Part shown: positions 1 through 7,320 of the stretch, piece after piece
Position numbering within the stretch: the stretch's first letter is position 1
How the letters are laid out: each line of letters starts with the position of its first letter
Source of the DNA: Aestuariivita sp964402685
GTDB lineage: Bacteria; Pseudomonadota; Alphaproteobacteria; Rhodobacterales; Rhodobacteraceae
Length of the DNA stretch: 13,410 nucleotides
NCBI GenBank assembly: GCA_964402685.1
Contig: CAYODE010000104.1
Location: 1-13,410 of the forward strand
Reading direction: 5' to 3'
Made by a program: the position numbers and the translations under genes
The notes under the pieces: model-generated
Told to the model about the DNA's origin: nothing
Seen by the model: the letters and a program-made list of their open reading frames with translations, nothing else
The model's database searches: none

Positions 1-1448
1 TTCAAGTCGTGACTGATAAACAGATAGGCTAAGCCGTATTTCTTCTGAAGGTCTCGCAACAGATCGACGATCTGCACCTGTACCGTCATATCCAACGCGG
101 ATGTCGGTTCGTCCAAAACGAGCAATCGGGGTCGCAACACCATGGCGCGTGCGATGGCAATCCTCTGGCGCTGGCCACCAGAAAACTCATGTGGGTACCT
201 GTCCATTGCAGCAGGATCGAGCCCGGTTTCCACCATCGCTTCGGCAACCAAATCGCGTGCGTCACGATCTGGATCGACATTGTGGATGGCCAAGCCTTCC
301 GAAATGATCTGAAACGCTGTCATCCGTGGACTGAGCGATCCAAATGGGTCTTGAAACACGATCTGCATGTCTTTGCGCAACCGGCGCAATTCACGCGTCG
401 ACCATTTCCGAATGTCCTGGCCCTGGAAGGTGATTGCGCCCTCGGATCCAATCAATCGCATGATCGCCAGGGCAAGTGTCGTCTTACCGGACCCACTTTC
501 GCCCACAATACCCAACGTTTCGCCCGCGCGTACGGACAACGTCGTGTCATTTACAGCTTTGACATGGCCTACGGTACGTTTCAAAAATCCGCGCTGGATT
601 GGGAACCACACTTTCAGGTTCTGTGTGCTCACAATCTCTGCTGCGCTGCCTTCTACCGGATCGGGGGCTCCGGCGGCTTCGGCAGCAAGGAGCTTTTGCG
701 TGTAGGGATGTTTTGGATCGGCAAAAATCTCTTGTGTCGGACCGGTTTCGACGATCTCTCCGTCTTTCATCACGCAGACACGATCCGCGATCCGTCGAAC
801 AACACCGAGATCATGGGTGATAAACAAAAGCCCCATGCCTTCTTGCGCCTTAAGTTCCGCCAACAGATCGAGGATCTGCGCCTGAATGGTCACATCCAGT
901 GCTGTTGTCGGTTCGTCCGCGATCAGGATGTCCGGCTTGTTGGCTAAAGCCATCGCGATCATGACGCGTTGCCGCTGACCACCCGATAACTGGTGGGGAT
1001 AGGCGCTGAGCCGACTTTCCGCATCACGAATACCGACCTTATCCAACAGTTCGACAATGCGCGTGCGGGCAGCGTCATCAACCAAACCTTGGTGCAACGC
1101 CAGGGACTCACGCAACTGCTTTTCAATCGTGTGTAGCGGGTTCAAGGAGGTCATCGGCTCCTGGAAGATAAAGCTGATGTCATTGCCTCGCACCTTGCGA
1201 AGCAACCGTTCCTCAGCCCCAATCATTTGCTGCCCGTCATAGGTCACAGAACCAGAAACCTGCGCGCTATCCCCCAAAAGCGAAACCGTTGATAGGGCTG
1301 TCACCGATTTCCCGGATCCGCTTTCCCCGACCAAAGCAACGGTCTCACCCCGATCGACCGCAAACGAGACGCCGCGCACCGCTTCGGTGATCTGGCCATC
1401 CTGTCGGAAGGCGACCCTGAGGTCTTTGACGTCCAGAATGGGGCTCAT
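1..1448 (-). CDS. yejF: Peptide ABC transporter double ATPase YejF (3' end outside window)
   Basis: This cytoplasmic subunit powers import of oligopeptides and peptide-like compounds (microcin C in E. coli) through YejB/YejE. The reading frame is open from an ATG at 1448 to the window edge, giving 482 codons of a protein that is about 530 residues in E. coli. Two complete-looking ABC ATPase domains lie in tandem. Domain 1 has Walker A GESGSGKS (41-48), signature LSGGQRQR (154-161), Walker B ILIADEP (174-180) and H-loop THD (211-213). A CxxC-free linker containing HPYTQKLL (about 247-254) follows. Domain 2 has GESGSGKT (316-323), FSGGQRQR (422-429), LLVLDEP (442-448) and SHD just before the edge. 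All catalytic motifs are intact. The start codon overlaps the yejE stop as ATGA and has only a weak Shine-Dalgarno sequence, so translational coupling to yejE is likely. A pair of separate Opp/Dpp ATPases is excluded by the uninterrupted frame. Confidence 0.96.
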   Translation of the reverse strand, partial: MSPILDVKDLRVAFRQDGQITEAVRGVSFAVDRGETVALVGESGSGKSVTALSTVSLLGDSAQVSGSVTYDGQQMIGAEERLLRKVRGNDISFIFQEPMTSLNPLHTIEKQLRESLALHQGLVDDAARTRIVELLDKVGIRDAESRLSAYPHQLSGGQRQRVMIAMALANKPDILIADEPTTALDVTIQAQILDLLAELKAQEGMGLLFITHDLGVVRRIADRVCVMKDGEIVETGPTQEIFADPKHPYTQKLLAAEAAGAPDPVEGSAAEIVSTQNLKVWFPIQRGFLKRTVGHVKAVNDTTLSVRAGETLGIVGESGSGKTTLALAIMRLIGSEGAITFQGQDIRKWSTRELRRLRKDMQIVFQDPFGSLSPRMTAFQIISEGLAIHNVDPDRDARDLVAEAMVETGLDPAAMDRYPHEFSGGQRQRIAIARAMVLRPRLLVLDEPTSALDMTVQVQIVDLLRDLQKKYGLAYLFISHDL

Positions 1449-2551
1449 GAAAAAGTCTTTCTGGGGTCAAACGCGTCCCGGATGCCTTCGAAAATAAAGA
1501 CCAAAAGCGACAGCATAATCGCGAAGGTGAAGAAGGCTGTGAATGCCAACCAGGGCGCTTGCAGATTTTCCTTGGCTTGCAAGGTGAGCTCACCCAGTGA
1601 CGGTGCCGAGGATGGCAGGCCAAATCCCAGAAAATCCAAACTTGCCAGCGTCCCGATGGTTCCCGTCACAATAAATGGCAGCATGGTCAACGTGGCGACC
1701 ATCGCATTCGGTAGCATATGGCGGAACATGATGGTCATGTTGCCGACACCCAACGCCTTGGCAGCGCGTACATACTCCAGGTTGCGCGCGCGCAGGAACT
1801 CAGCGCGGACGACACCGACAAGCGCGGTCCAACTGAAGATGACCAGCAAGAAGACCAGCAACCAGAAACTTCGCCCCAGGATCGCGAACATGATGATGAT
1901 CACGTAAAGGAACGGCGTGGCCGTCCAGATCTCGATAATCCTTTGGAAGATGAGATCGAGCCATCCGCCGAAATACCCTTGCACGGCTCCAGCAAGGATA
2001 CCAATAACCGAGGCCGCAGCCGTCACCATCAGGGTGAACGCCACCGACAATCGAAACCCGTGAATGACGCGCGCCATGACATCGCGCTTGGTGTCATCAG
2101 TGCCCAGCCAGTTTTCACCGTTGGGTGGCAGCGGCGCCGCACCGGGTCGATCGACGGGCGTATCATAGGAATATGGAATAAGCGGCCAGATCATCCAGCC
2201 TCTGGTGATCTCTTCACCTTCGACGATGCCATCTGCAGCGTCCTCGATGTACCCTTCCGGATCGTCGAAACACAAATCGAGGCCACCAGTCGCAATCAGA
2301 CATTGCACTTCCGGATCGCGGTAGACCGCTTCGGTCTGAAAGTCGCCGCCGAATTCGGTCTCCGGATAAAAGCTCCAGATCGGGGTGTAGAACGCACCTT
2401 GGTATCGGACAAGGATCGGCTTGTCATACGCCAGGAACTCGGCGAACAGGCTCAGCCCGAACAAGACACCAAAGATCCACATGGACCAATAGGCGCGCTT
2501 GTTGCGCTTGAAGTTGCGCCATCGGCGCTGGTTCAGGGGAGACAACGCCAT
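1445..2551 (-). CDS. yejE: Peptide ABC transporter permease YejE
   Basis: This is one of the two inner-membrane permeases of the Yej peptide importer (BPD_transp_1 fold). The 368-residue protein starts with a basic cytoplasmic tail and a first membrane segment (about 24-41). A large periplasmic loop (about 45-160) follows, holding the conserved WLGTDDTKRDV sequence (148-158), then several hydrophobic segments. The EAA loop that contacts the ATPase is visible at about 259-283 (YVRAAKALG...PNA). The length is slightly above that of the E. coli protein (about 341), the excess lying in the periplasmic loop, which also has two cysteines (84 and 94). The ATG at 2551 abuts the yejB stop, and a GGAGG-like Shine-Dalgarno sequence lies within the last yejB codons. 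The end overlaps yejF as ATGA. Opp/DppC permeases are close relatives, but order and sequence together favour YejE. Confidence 0.95.
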   Translation of the reverse strand: MALSPLNQRRWRNFKRNKRAYWSMWIFGVLFGLSLFAEFLAYDKPILVRYQGAFYTPIWSFYPETEFGGDFQTEAVYRDPEVQCLIATGGLDLCFDDPEGYIEDAADGIVEGEEITRGWMIWPLIPYSYDTPVDRPGAAPLPPNGENWLGTDDTKRDVMARVIHGFRLSVAFTLMVTAAASVIGILAGAVQGYFGGWLDLIFQRIIEIWTATPFLYVIIIMFAILGRSFWLLVFLLVIFSWTALVGVVRAEFLRARNLEYVRAAKALGVGNMTIMFRHMLPNAMVATLTMLPFIVTGTIGTLASLDFLGFGLPSSAPSLGELTLQAKENLQAPWLAFTAFFTFAIMLSLLVFIFEGIRDAFDPRKTFS

Positions 2552-3640
2552 CTATCCCTCCCGCCGTTCAAAGTCGATGCGCGGATCCACCAGCACATAC
2601 ATCAGGTCCGACAGAATGCCGACGACGAGACCAATCAGGCCGAAGATGAACAATGTACCAAACACAATCGGGTAGTCGCGCGCCACCGCAGCCTCAAACG
2701 CCAGCCGCCCAAGACCGTCGAGAGAGAAGATCGTTTCGATAATCAAGGATCCTGTGAAGAACACGCCAATGAACACCGCTGGGAATCCCGCGATAACAAT
2801 GAGCATCGCATTGCGGAACACATGGCCATACAGCACGCGAGACTCTGACAGCCCCTTCGCGCGCGCAGTCATCACATAGTGCTTTTTGATCTCGTCCAGA
2901 AAGCTGTTCTTGGTCAGCAGGGTCAGCGTTGCAAAAGCGGAGATGGTTGAGGCCAAAACAGGTAAAGCAATGTGCCAAAAATAATCGCCGACCTTACCCA
3001 GCAGGCTAAGCTGATCCCAATTGTCGGAGGTCAACCCCCGCAACGGAAACACTTGGAAATATGATCCGCCTGCGAACAACACCAGCAACAAGATTGCAAA
3101 TAGAAAGCCGGGAATTGCATAAGCGACGATAATCGCGCCAGACGTCCAGGTGTCAAAGCTGGTGCCGTCCCGCACTGCTTTTCGAATGCCCAAGGGGATG
3201 GAGATCAGATAAGCGATCAGGGTCGACCAAAGCCCAAGCGAAATCGACACTGGCATCTTTTCAATGACCAGATCGATAACGCTTATAGATCGGAAATAGC
3301 TGTCTCCGAAATCCAGTTGCATGTAATTCCAAAGCATATTGAAGAACCGCTGCACGGGCGGTTTGTCGAAGCCGAACTCTTTCTCCAATTGCTCGATGAA
3401 CTCAGGCGGCAGCCCTCTGGCACCGATATATTGCTCGTTGCCGGGGCCGCTTTCTTCGAGCCCTGCATCGCCAGTGTTCCCGGCGAACGAGCCAAACACA
3501 TCACCCTGCCCCTGCGCGCGAGCGATGGCCTGTTCTACCGGCCCGCCCGGCACGAACTGGGTCAATGCGAAATTGACCAGCATAATGCCGAACAATGTGG
3601 GAATGATCAGCAGCAGACGCCGCAGAATATAGCCGCCCAT
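2552..3640 (-). CDS. yejB: Peptide ABC transporter permease YejB
   Basis: This is the second inner-membrane permease of the Yej importer, 362 residues, close to the E. coli length (about 364). It begins with the short N-terminus and first membrane helix typical of DppB/OppB-type permeases (YILRRLLLIIPTLFGI, then a PGGP motif at 31-34). A hydrophilic stretch rich in Gly, Glu and Gln (about 40-75) follows, then the conserved LDFGDSY (109-115) and five further hydrophobic segments. The EAA loop is at about 254-278 (HYVMTARAKGL...RNA). The tail VDPRIDFERREG is cytoplasmic. The gene starts 7 nt after the yejA stop. Its Shine-Dalgarno sequence (GAGG) lies within the last codons of yejA, so the two are co-transcribed and probably translationally coupled. 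Confidence 0.95.
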   Translation of the reverse strand: MGGYILRRLLLIIPTLFGIMLVNFALTQFVPGGPVEQAIARAQGQGDVFGSFAGNTGDAGLEESGPGNEQYIGARGLPPEFIEQLEKEFGFDKPPVQRFFNMLWNYMQLDFGDSYFRSISVIDLVIEKMPVSISLGLWSTLIAYLISIPLGIRKAVRDGTSFDTWTSGAIIVAYAIPGFLFAILLLVLFAGGSYFQVFPLRGLTSDNWDQLSLLGKVGDYFWHIALPVLASTISAFATLTLLTKNSFLDEIKKHYVMTARAKGLSESRVLYGHVFRNAMLIVIAGFPAVFIGVFFTGSLIIETIFSLDGLGRLAFEAAVARDYPIVFGTLFIFGLIGLVVGILSDLMYVLVDPRIDFERREG

Positions 3641-3647
3641 GGGGCTT

Positions 3648-5564
3648 TTACCTCAATGCACCTGCGGCTTTCAGTTCGGCCGCCTTGTCGGCGTTGTACC
3701 ACCAGAAATCCAGTTGGCCCAGCGCGTAAGGCGGCAACGGATCCGGGAATTCAAACTGATCGTAGTAAGACACCCAATAGCTGTCGTTGTACCAAAGTGG
3801 GATCATAATGAACTCATGGCGCAAGGCACGGTCCAATGCGCTCAATGTAATTTGCTCTTCCGCCGTACTTTCAGACAGAAGCGAAGCCTCGATGATCGCA
3901 TCCACCATCGGGCTAGCCAAACCAGCAGGGTTAAAGATCGAAAACGCCGCGTCTTCAGATCCATAGCGTTGCATCAAACCCGTGCCTGTGCCCAAGAAAG
4001 ACGCATAGGCATCGAATACCAGATCATAGTCCCGCTCACGCTCACGCAGTGTGTATTGTGAGGGATCGACTTTCTCCAACACCGCTTCGATGCCCATCTT
4101 GTCGAGGTTGGAGACAAAGTTCTCCATCACCGCGCTGAGCGTGCCTTCCTGCGCTGTGTTAAACAGGAACGTCAAACGCAACGCTTCGCCTGCTGCGTTA
4201 CGACGCCTGCCGTCATCGCCGACGGCCCAGCCTGCGTCATCCAGCAAACGCATGGCCTTGCGCAAATTCCGGCGATCCGTCAGCCGTTCGGGATTGGACG
4301 TGTGCGGCATCAACGCTGGTTCTGTCAGCATCTCTGGCGGTACGAGATCGCCAAGGGATTGCAGAAACTCAAGCTCTGCGCCTTCGGCCACACCTTCGGC
4401 CATCAGTGGAGTGTCTTGTGTGAAAGAAGCACGTTGCTTGAACAAGCCGTATTGCAAGGACTCATTTGTCCATTCGAAATTGTAACCTAGGGCGATGGCC
4501 TGCCGTACACGACGATCCTGCAAGACTTCGCGGCCCAAGTTGAACACAATACCGGATGGCGTCGGTGGTGTGCCGTCCGGAAGCTCTTTTTTTACGACAA
4601 AACCGTCATTGATCTTAGGGAAATCGTACAGGGTCGCCCATTTCTTAGAGTCGCCTTCCTGACGGAACGTGTATTCCCCGGCTTTGAACGCCTCAAACGC
4701 GGCAGTGTCGTCGCCGAAATACTCCACCCGAATGCTGTCAAAGTTGTGTCGTCCGCGATTGATCGGCAGGTCCTTGCCCCAATAATCCGGGTTACGCTTG
4801 TATATGATGCGCCGGTTCACATCGACTGTATCAACCATGTAGGGCCCCGAGCCGGGAGATGTCTCAAGACGGCTTTCATCCAAGCGCGCGCCCGTCTCTT
4901 CGAACCACTTTTTCGACCACACCGGTACGCCACCCACCTGATCGATCAGCGACCGGCGCGAAATACCTTCGGTGAAGTAAAACTTGATGCGATAGTCATC
5001 CAAGACCTCTGCCTTAGGGATCCGCTTTTTGACCGCCGCCGCGTAAGATGGAAGTCCCTGCTCCAGCAACAGATTGTGAGAGAACAAGACGTCATGAGCT
5101 GTCACCGGGGTGCCGTCCGAGAACCGCGCCTCAGGCCGCATATGGAAGATTACCCAGTCTTTGGTCGGTGGATATTCCAGCTTGTGCGCAAGAAGGCCGT
5201 AACCTTCTCCATAGGTATCTGCCGAACCGTCGCCCAGCAGGCTTTCATACATAAACCAGCTGAGTTGTCCGCGGCGCCCCTTCACGGTGTAGGGGTTCAT
5301 CGAATCGAACGTGCCAAGTGCGGCGAAGGAAATCTCCCCACCCTTAGGCGCGTCCGGATTCACAAAGTCGAACTGCTCAAAGTCTGGGCCATATTTCAAA
5401 TCGCCGTAGAACGAATACCCGTGACTGACGATCAAATCCTCGGTTACCGTGTCTTCTGCATTGGCCACAGGTGCAAAAAGCAGTCCCATAGACAGGCACA
5501 AAGCGCCAAAGTTCAACAAACGGGGGTGAGACGCAAAGCGCTCACAAGCACGGGTCTGAAACAT
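3648..5564 (-). CDS. yejA: Periplasmic peptide-binding protein YejA (SBP family 5)
   Basis: This is the periplasmic binding protein that captures the peptide substrate for YejBEF. The 638-residue precursor begins with a Sec signal peptide: basic start, hydrophobic core at about 17-33, cleavage site ANA|ED after residue 36. There is no lipobox, so it should be soluble. The family 5 signature (FHMRPEARFSDGTPVTAHDV) is at about 140-159, and YejA-like features include SHGYSFYGDLKYG (47-59) and DAPKGGEI (71-78) near the mature start. The start at 5564 is supported by AGGA 8 nt upstream. It is the first gene of yejABEF, with a 248-bp gap and a terminator separating it from the cytochrome gene upstream. 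In Brucella and E. coli this system is linked to antimicrobial-peptide tolerance or microcin C uptake; the substrate here cannot be read from sequence. Confidence 0.95.
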   Translation of the reverse strand: MFQTRACERFASHPRLLNFGALCLSMGLLFAPVANAEDTVTEDLIVSHGYSFYGDLKYGPDFEQFDFVNPDAPKGGEISFAALGTFDSMNPYTVKGRRGQLSWFMYESLLGDGSADTYGEGYGLLAHKLEYPPTKDWVIFHMRPEARFSDGTPVTAHDVLFSHNLLLEQGLPSYAAAVKKRIPKAEVLDDYRIKFYFTEGISRRSLIDQVGGVPVWSKKWFEETGARLDESRLETSPGSGPYMVDTVDVNRRIIYKRNPDYWGKDLPINRGRHNFDSIRVEYFGDDTAAFEAFKAGEYTFRQEGDSKKWATLYDFPKINDGFVVKKELPDGTPPTPSGIVFNLGREVLQDRRVRQAIALGYNFEWTNESLQYGLFKQRASFTQDTPLMAEGVAEGAELEFLQSLGDLVPPEMLTEPALMPHTSNPERLTDRRNLRKAMRLLDDAGWAVGDDGRRRNAAGEALRLTFLFNTAQEGTLSAVMENFVSNLDKMGIEAVLEKVDPSQYTLRERERDYDLVFDAYASFLGTGTGLMQRYGSEDAAFSIFNPAGLASPMVDAIIEASLLSESTAEEQITLSALDRALRHEFIMIPLWYNDSYWVSYYDQFEFPDPLPPYALGQLDFWWYNADKAAELKAAGALR

Positions 5565-5613
5565 TTGGGTCTTCCTGTTGCTAATCCGTCCGGTCTGACG
5601 ACCTTATTTTGTT

Positions 5614-5641
5614 GATGTAAGCTAATCAGTGCACAAGCCAA
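5614..5641 (-). promoter_or_regulatory. Candidate yejA promoter
   Basis: On the minus strand, TTGGCT (5636-5641) and TACATC (5614-5619) are separated by 16 nt, roughly 50 nt upstream of the yejA ATG. Both match the sigma-70 consensus only partly (4/6 and 3/6). This is the best pair I could find by eye in the gap, and it is weak. A palindrome CTCAAGTTGAG (5644-5654) lies just upstream of the -35 position and may be an operator. Confidence 0.25.
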
Positions 5642-5691
5642 CACTCAAGTTGAGAATCCGTGATCAGTCGCGAGGTCGGAAAATGCGCTCA

Positions 5692-5719
5692 AATTACCGC
5701 CTGCTCGGCAATTACCGCC
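5692..5719. repeat. Direct repeat AATTACCGCC x2 upstream of yejA
   Basis: The 10-mer AATTACCGCC occurs at 5692-5701 and again at 5710-5719, 18 bp start to start (not quite two helical turns). The second copy sits in a near-palindrome, CGGCAATTACCGCCG (5706-5720). It lies between the cycM terminator and the yejA upstream region. Such a spaced pair could be a regulator binding site, but chance cannot be excluded. Confidence 0.35.
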
Positions 5720-5749
5720 GGTTATGTCATCGGCCAGACCCACTTTAGT

Positions 5750-5786
5750 CGCAAAGAAAAAGGCCGCCACAAATCGTAGCGACCTT
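5750..5786 (-). terminator. Rho-independent terminator of the cytochrome c gene
   Basis: Read on the minus strand, AAGGTCGC (5779-5786) pairs with GCGGCCTT (5760-5767) to give an 8-bp stem with one G-U pair and an 11-nt loop. It is followed by a T-rich run, TTTTCTTT. It begins 27 nt beyond the cytochrome stop codon. It would end the cycM transcript before yejA, which lies on the same strand further downstream, so the two are separate units. Confidence 0.8.
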
Positions 5787-5812
5787 CAAATCATTGGATA
5801 AGTTCTGGCAGC

Positions 5813-6319
5813 TTATTCGCCGATAGTCGCAAGATAGGCGATCAGGTTCGCACGATCCTCAACCTTGCGCATTCCCGAATAGCTCATGGATGTACCTGGT
5901 GCGTAGTCACGCGGGCTTTCAAGGAAACCGCTGAGGTTCTCCGGCGTCCAATCGCCATCCATGCTGGCCAGCGTATCCGAGTAGTTGAAGCCATCTGCGG
6001 CGGCTTTGGCGCGACCGACAATTCCATATAGATATGGACCCGTGCCGTTGGCGCCGGCTTCCAATTGGTGACACGCGCTACATTGACGGAAGAGACGTGC
6101 GCCTTTGTCAGGTTCAGCCGCGGCCAGAACCGTTGCGAAATCCACTTCTTCGACTTCGGCTACGTCGGCCTCCGCCTCGCCAGTGTCAATGACATATGCT
6201 TGCTCGCCGTAAGCCTCAACATGATACAGCTCTTCAGCGGCCCAGCTGCCCAAAAGAAAGATAAGAAGCGCGCCAAACAATCCGCCGGCGGCTTTGGTAA
6301 AGGTCATCGTATCAAGCAT
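5813..6319 (-). CDS. cycM: Membrane-anchored c-type cytochrome (cycM/c552 type)
   Basis: This is an electron carrier of the respiratory chain, probably passing electrons from the bc1 complex to cytochrome oxidase at the periplasmic face of the inner membrane. The 168-residue protein has an uncleaved N-terminal membrane anchor (about 9-28). An acidic Ala/Glu/Val/Asp linker (about 47-70) follows, then one class I cytochrome c domain. The haem-binding motif is CSACH (80-84) and the axial Met is in PGTSM (141-145); TGPYLYGIVGR (93-103) is also typical. The architecture matches Paracoccus cytochrome c552 (CycM) and Rhodobacter cytochrome cy; which name fits best cannot be settled here. The start at 6319 has no strong Shine-Dalgarno sequence. 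A second in-frame ATG at 6307 (MTFTKAAG) is possible and would keep the anchor. It is divergent from pheA and ends in a good terminator. Confidence 0.92.
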   Translation of the reverse strand: MLDTMTFTKAAGGLFGALLIFLLGSWAAEELYHVEAYGEQAYVIDTGEAEADVAEVEEVDFATVLAAAEPDKGARLFRQCSACHQLEAGANGTGPYLYGIVGRAKAAADGFNYSDTLASMDGDWTPENLSGFLESPRDYAPGTSMSYSGMRKVEDRANLIAYLATIGE

Positions 6320-6352
6320 GGGTTGCCCGTCTATTTGATCCAGTTCCGCGGC

Positions 6353-6381
6353 TATCTATTGCTTCCCTCCGGGACTGGCAA
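6353..6381 (-). promoter_or_regulatory. Candidate cycM promoter
   Basis: On the minus strand, TTGCCA (6376-6381, 5/6 to the -35 consensus) and TAGATA (6353-6358) are 17 nt apart. They would start a transcript about 27 nt upstream of the cytochrome ATG. The elements interleave with the candidate pheA promoter on the other strand. Confidence 0.4.
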
Positions 6382-6389
6382 GATATAGA
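6359..6389 (+). promoter_or_regulatory. Candidate pheA promoter
   Basis: TTGCTT (6359-6364) is followed by an AT-rich stretch, GATATAGA (6382-6389), containing possible -10 hexamers GATATA (17-nt spacer) or TATAGA (19-nt spacer). The match is modest. The resulting leader of about 45 nt carries a small inverted repeat, AACGC (6400-6404) with GCGTT (6420-6424), just before the pheA Shine-Dalgarno sequence. Confidence 0.3.
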
Positions 6390-6437
6390 CCCGCGACCAA
6401 ACGCCCTTTTTGGGTAAATGCGTTGAAGGACGAAGAC

Positions 6438-7271
6438 ATGACAAAACGGATCGCCTTTCAGGGAGAGCCGGGCGCCTACTCCCATCAGGCGTGCCGCGAA
6501 GCACGCCCCGATATGGAGGCATTGCCGTGCCGCACCTTCGAAGACGCCATCGAGGCTGTCCGAAGCGGCAAAGCGGACTTGGGTATGCTGCCCGTTGAAA
6601 ACTCCACATACGGCCGTGTCGCGGATATCCATTCATTGCTGCCGCAATCGGGTCTCCACATCATCGATGAAGCGTTCGTGCGCGTTCACATCAACCTACT
6701 GGCAGTTCCGGGAACTCCTCTTTCAACTGTTGAACAAGCGATGAGCCACACGGTCCTTCTGGGCCAGTGCAAAGAGTTTCTGACCAAGAATGGCATTCAC
6801 AGAATAACGGGCGCCGATACAGCCGGATCGGCCCGGCACGTCGCCGAACTGGGCGACCCAAAAGTTGCGGCGCTCGCCAGTGAGCTGGCGGGAGAAATCT
6901 ATGGCCTGAACGTACTGGCGCGTCATATCGAAGACCAAGGCAACAACACGACTCGTTTTCTCATCATGTCGCGCGACGCTGATCATTCCCGTCGAGGAGA
7001 CCACGGCATGATCACATCCTTTGTTTTTCAGGTGCGCAACATCCCCGCAGCGCTGTACAAAGCGATGGGTGGTTTCGCGACAAACGGGGTGAACATGACC
7101 AAGCTGGAAAGCTATATGGTCGGGGGCACATTCACTGCGACGCAGTTCTACGCAGATATTGACGGGCATCCGGACGATCCGGCTGTGAGACGTGCTTTGG
7201 ATGAGCTGGACTACTTTACGACCAACGTTGAGATCCTAGGCGTTTATCCCGCAGCCCCCGGTCGTCATTGA
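6438..7271 (+). CDS. pheA: Prephenate dehydratase with ACT domain
   Basis: The enzyme converts prephenate to phenylpyruvate in phenylalanine synthesis, in the cytoplasm. The 277-residue protein is a stand-alone (monofunctional) form with no chorismate mutase domain. The catalytic domain (about 4-180) shows IAFQGEPGAYSH (5-16), the conserved GMLPVENSTYG (49-59) and the TRF motif (172-174) that holds the catalytic Thr. An ACT regulatory domain follows (about 193-268), so feedback control by phenylalanine is expected. At the usual ESRP position the sequence reads ESYM (224-227). I chose the ATG at 6438 because AAGGA (6426-6430) lies 7 nt before it; a TTG at 6423 would give five extra residues but lies upstream of that site. 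It is divergent from cycM and convergent with nudC, with only 49 nt between stops. Confidence 0.95.
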   Translation: MTKRIAFQGEPGAYSHQACREARPDMEALPCRTFEDAIEAVRSGKADLGMLPVENSTYGRVADIHSLLPQSGLHIIDEAFVRVHINLLAVPGTPLSTVEQAMSHTVLLGQCKEFLTKNGIHRITGADTAGSARHVAELGDPKVAALASELAGEIYGLNVLARHIEDQGNNTTRFLIMSRDADHSRRGDHGMITSFVFQVRNIPAALYKAMGGFATNGVNMTKLESYMVGGTFTATQFYADIDGHPDDPAVRRALDELDYFTTNVEILGVYPAAPGRH

Positions 7272-7320
7272 TACAGGACAATGGGCGCCCTAAAGCACGC
7301 GTTGATGAGGTCGTGTGATG

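Noticed and set aside
189..947. Plus-strand open frame (252 codons) opposite yejF
   Set aside because: It mirrors the conserved second ATPase domain of yejF; no domain or ribosome binding site of its own.
1718..2848. Long plus-strand open frame (376 codons) opposite yejE and yejB
   Set aside because: It lies wholly antisense to two clear permease genes, has a low-complexity charged composition and no recognisable domain; typical shadow of a G+C-rich gene.
4746..5615. Plus-strand open frame (289 codons) opposite yejA
   Set aside because: Antisense to a well-supported binding protein with signal peptide; composition typical of a shadow frame.
5683..5748. Small plus-strand ORF (21 codons) with GAGG 7 nt upstream, in the yejA-cycM gap
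   Set aside because: Too short to judge; its internal repetition simply reflects the AATTACCGCC direct repeat. No promoter or conservation evidence.
7283..7290. GGGCGCCC palindrome between pheA and nudC as a possible shared terminator
   Set aside because: Perfect palindrome without room for a loop beyond two bases and no T run on either strand.
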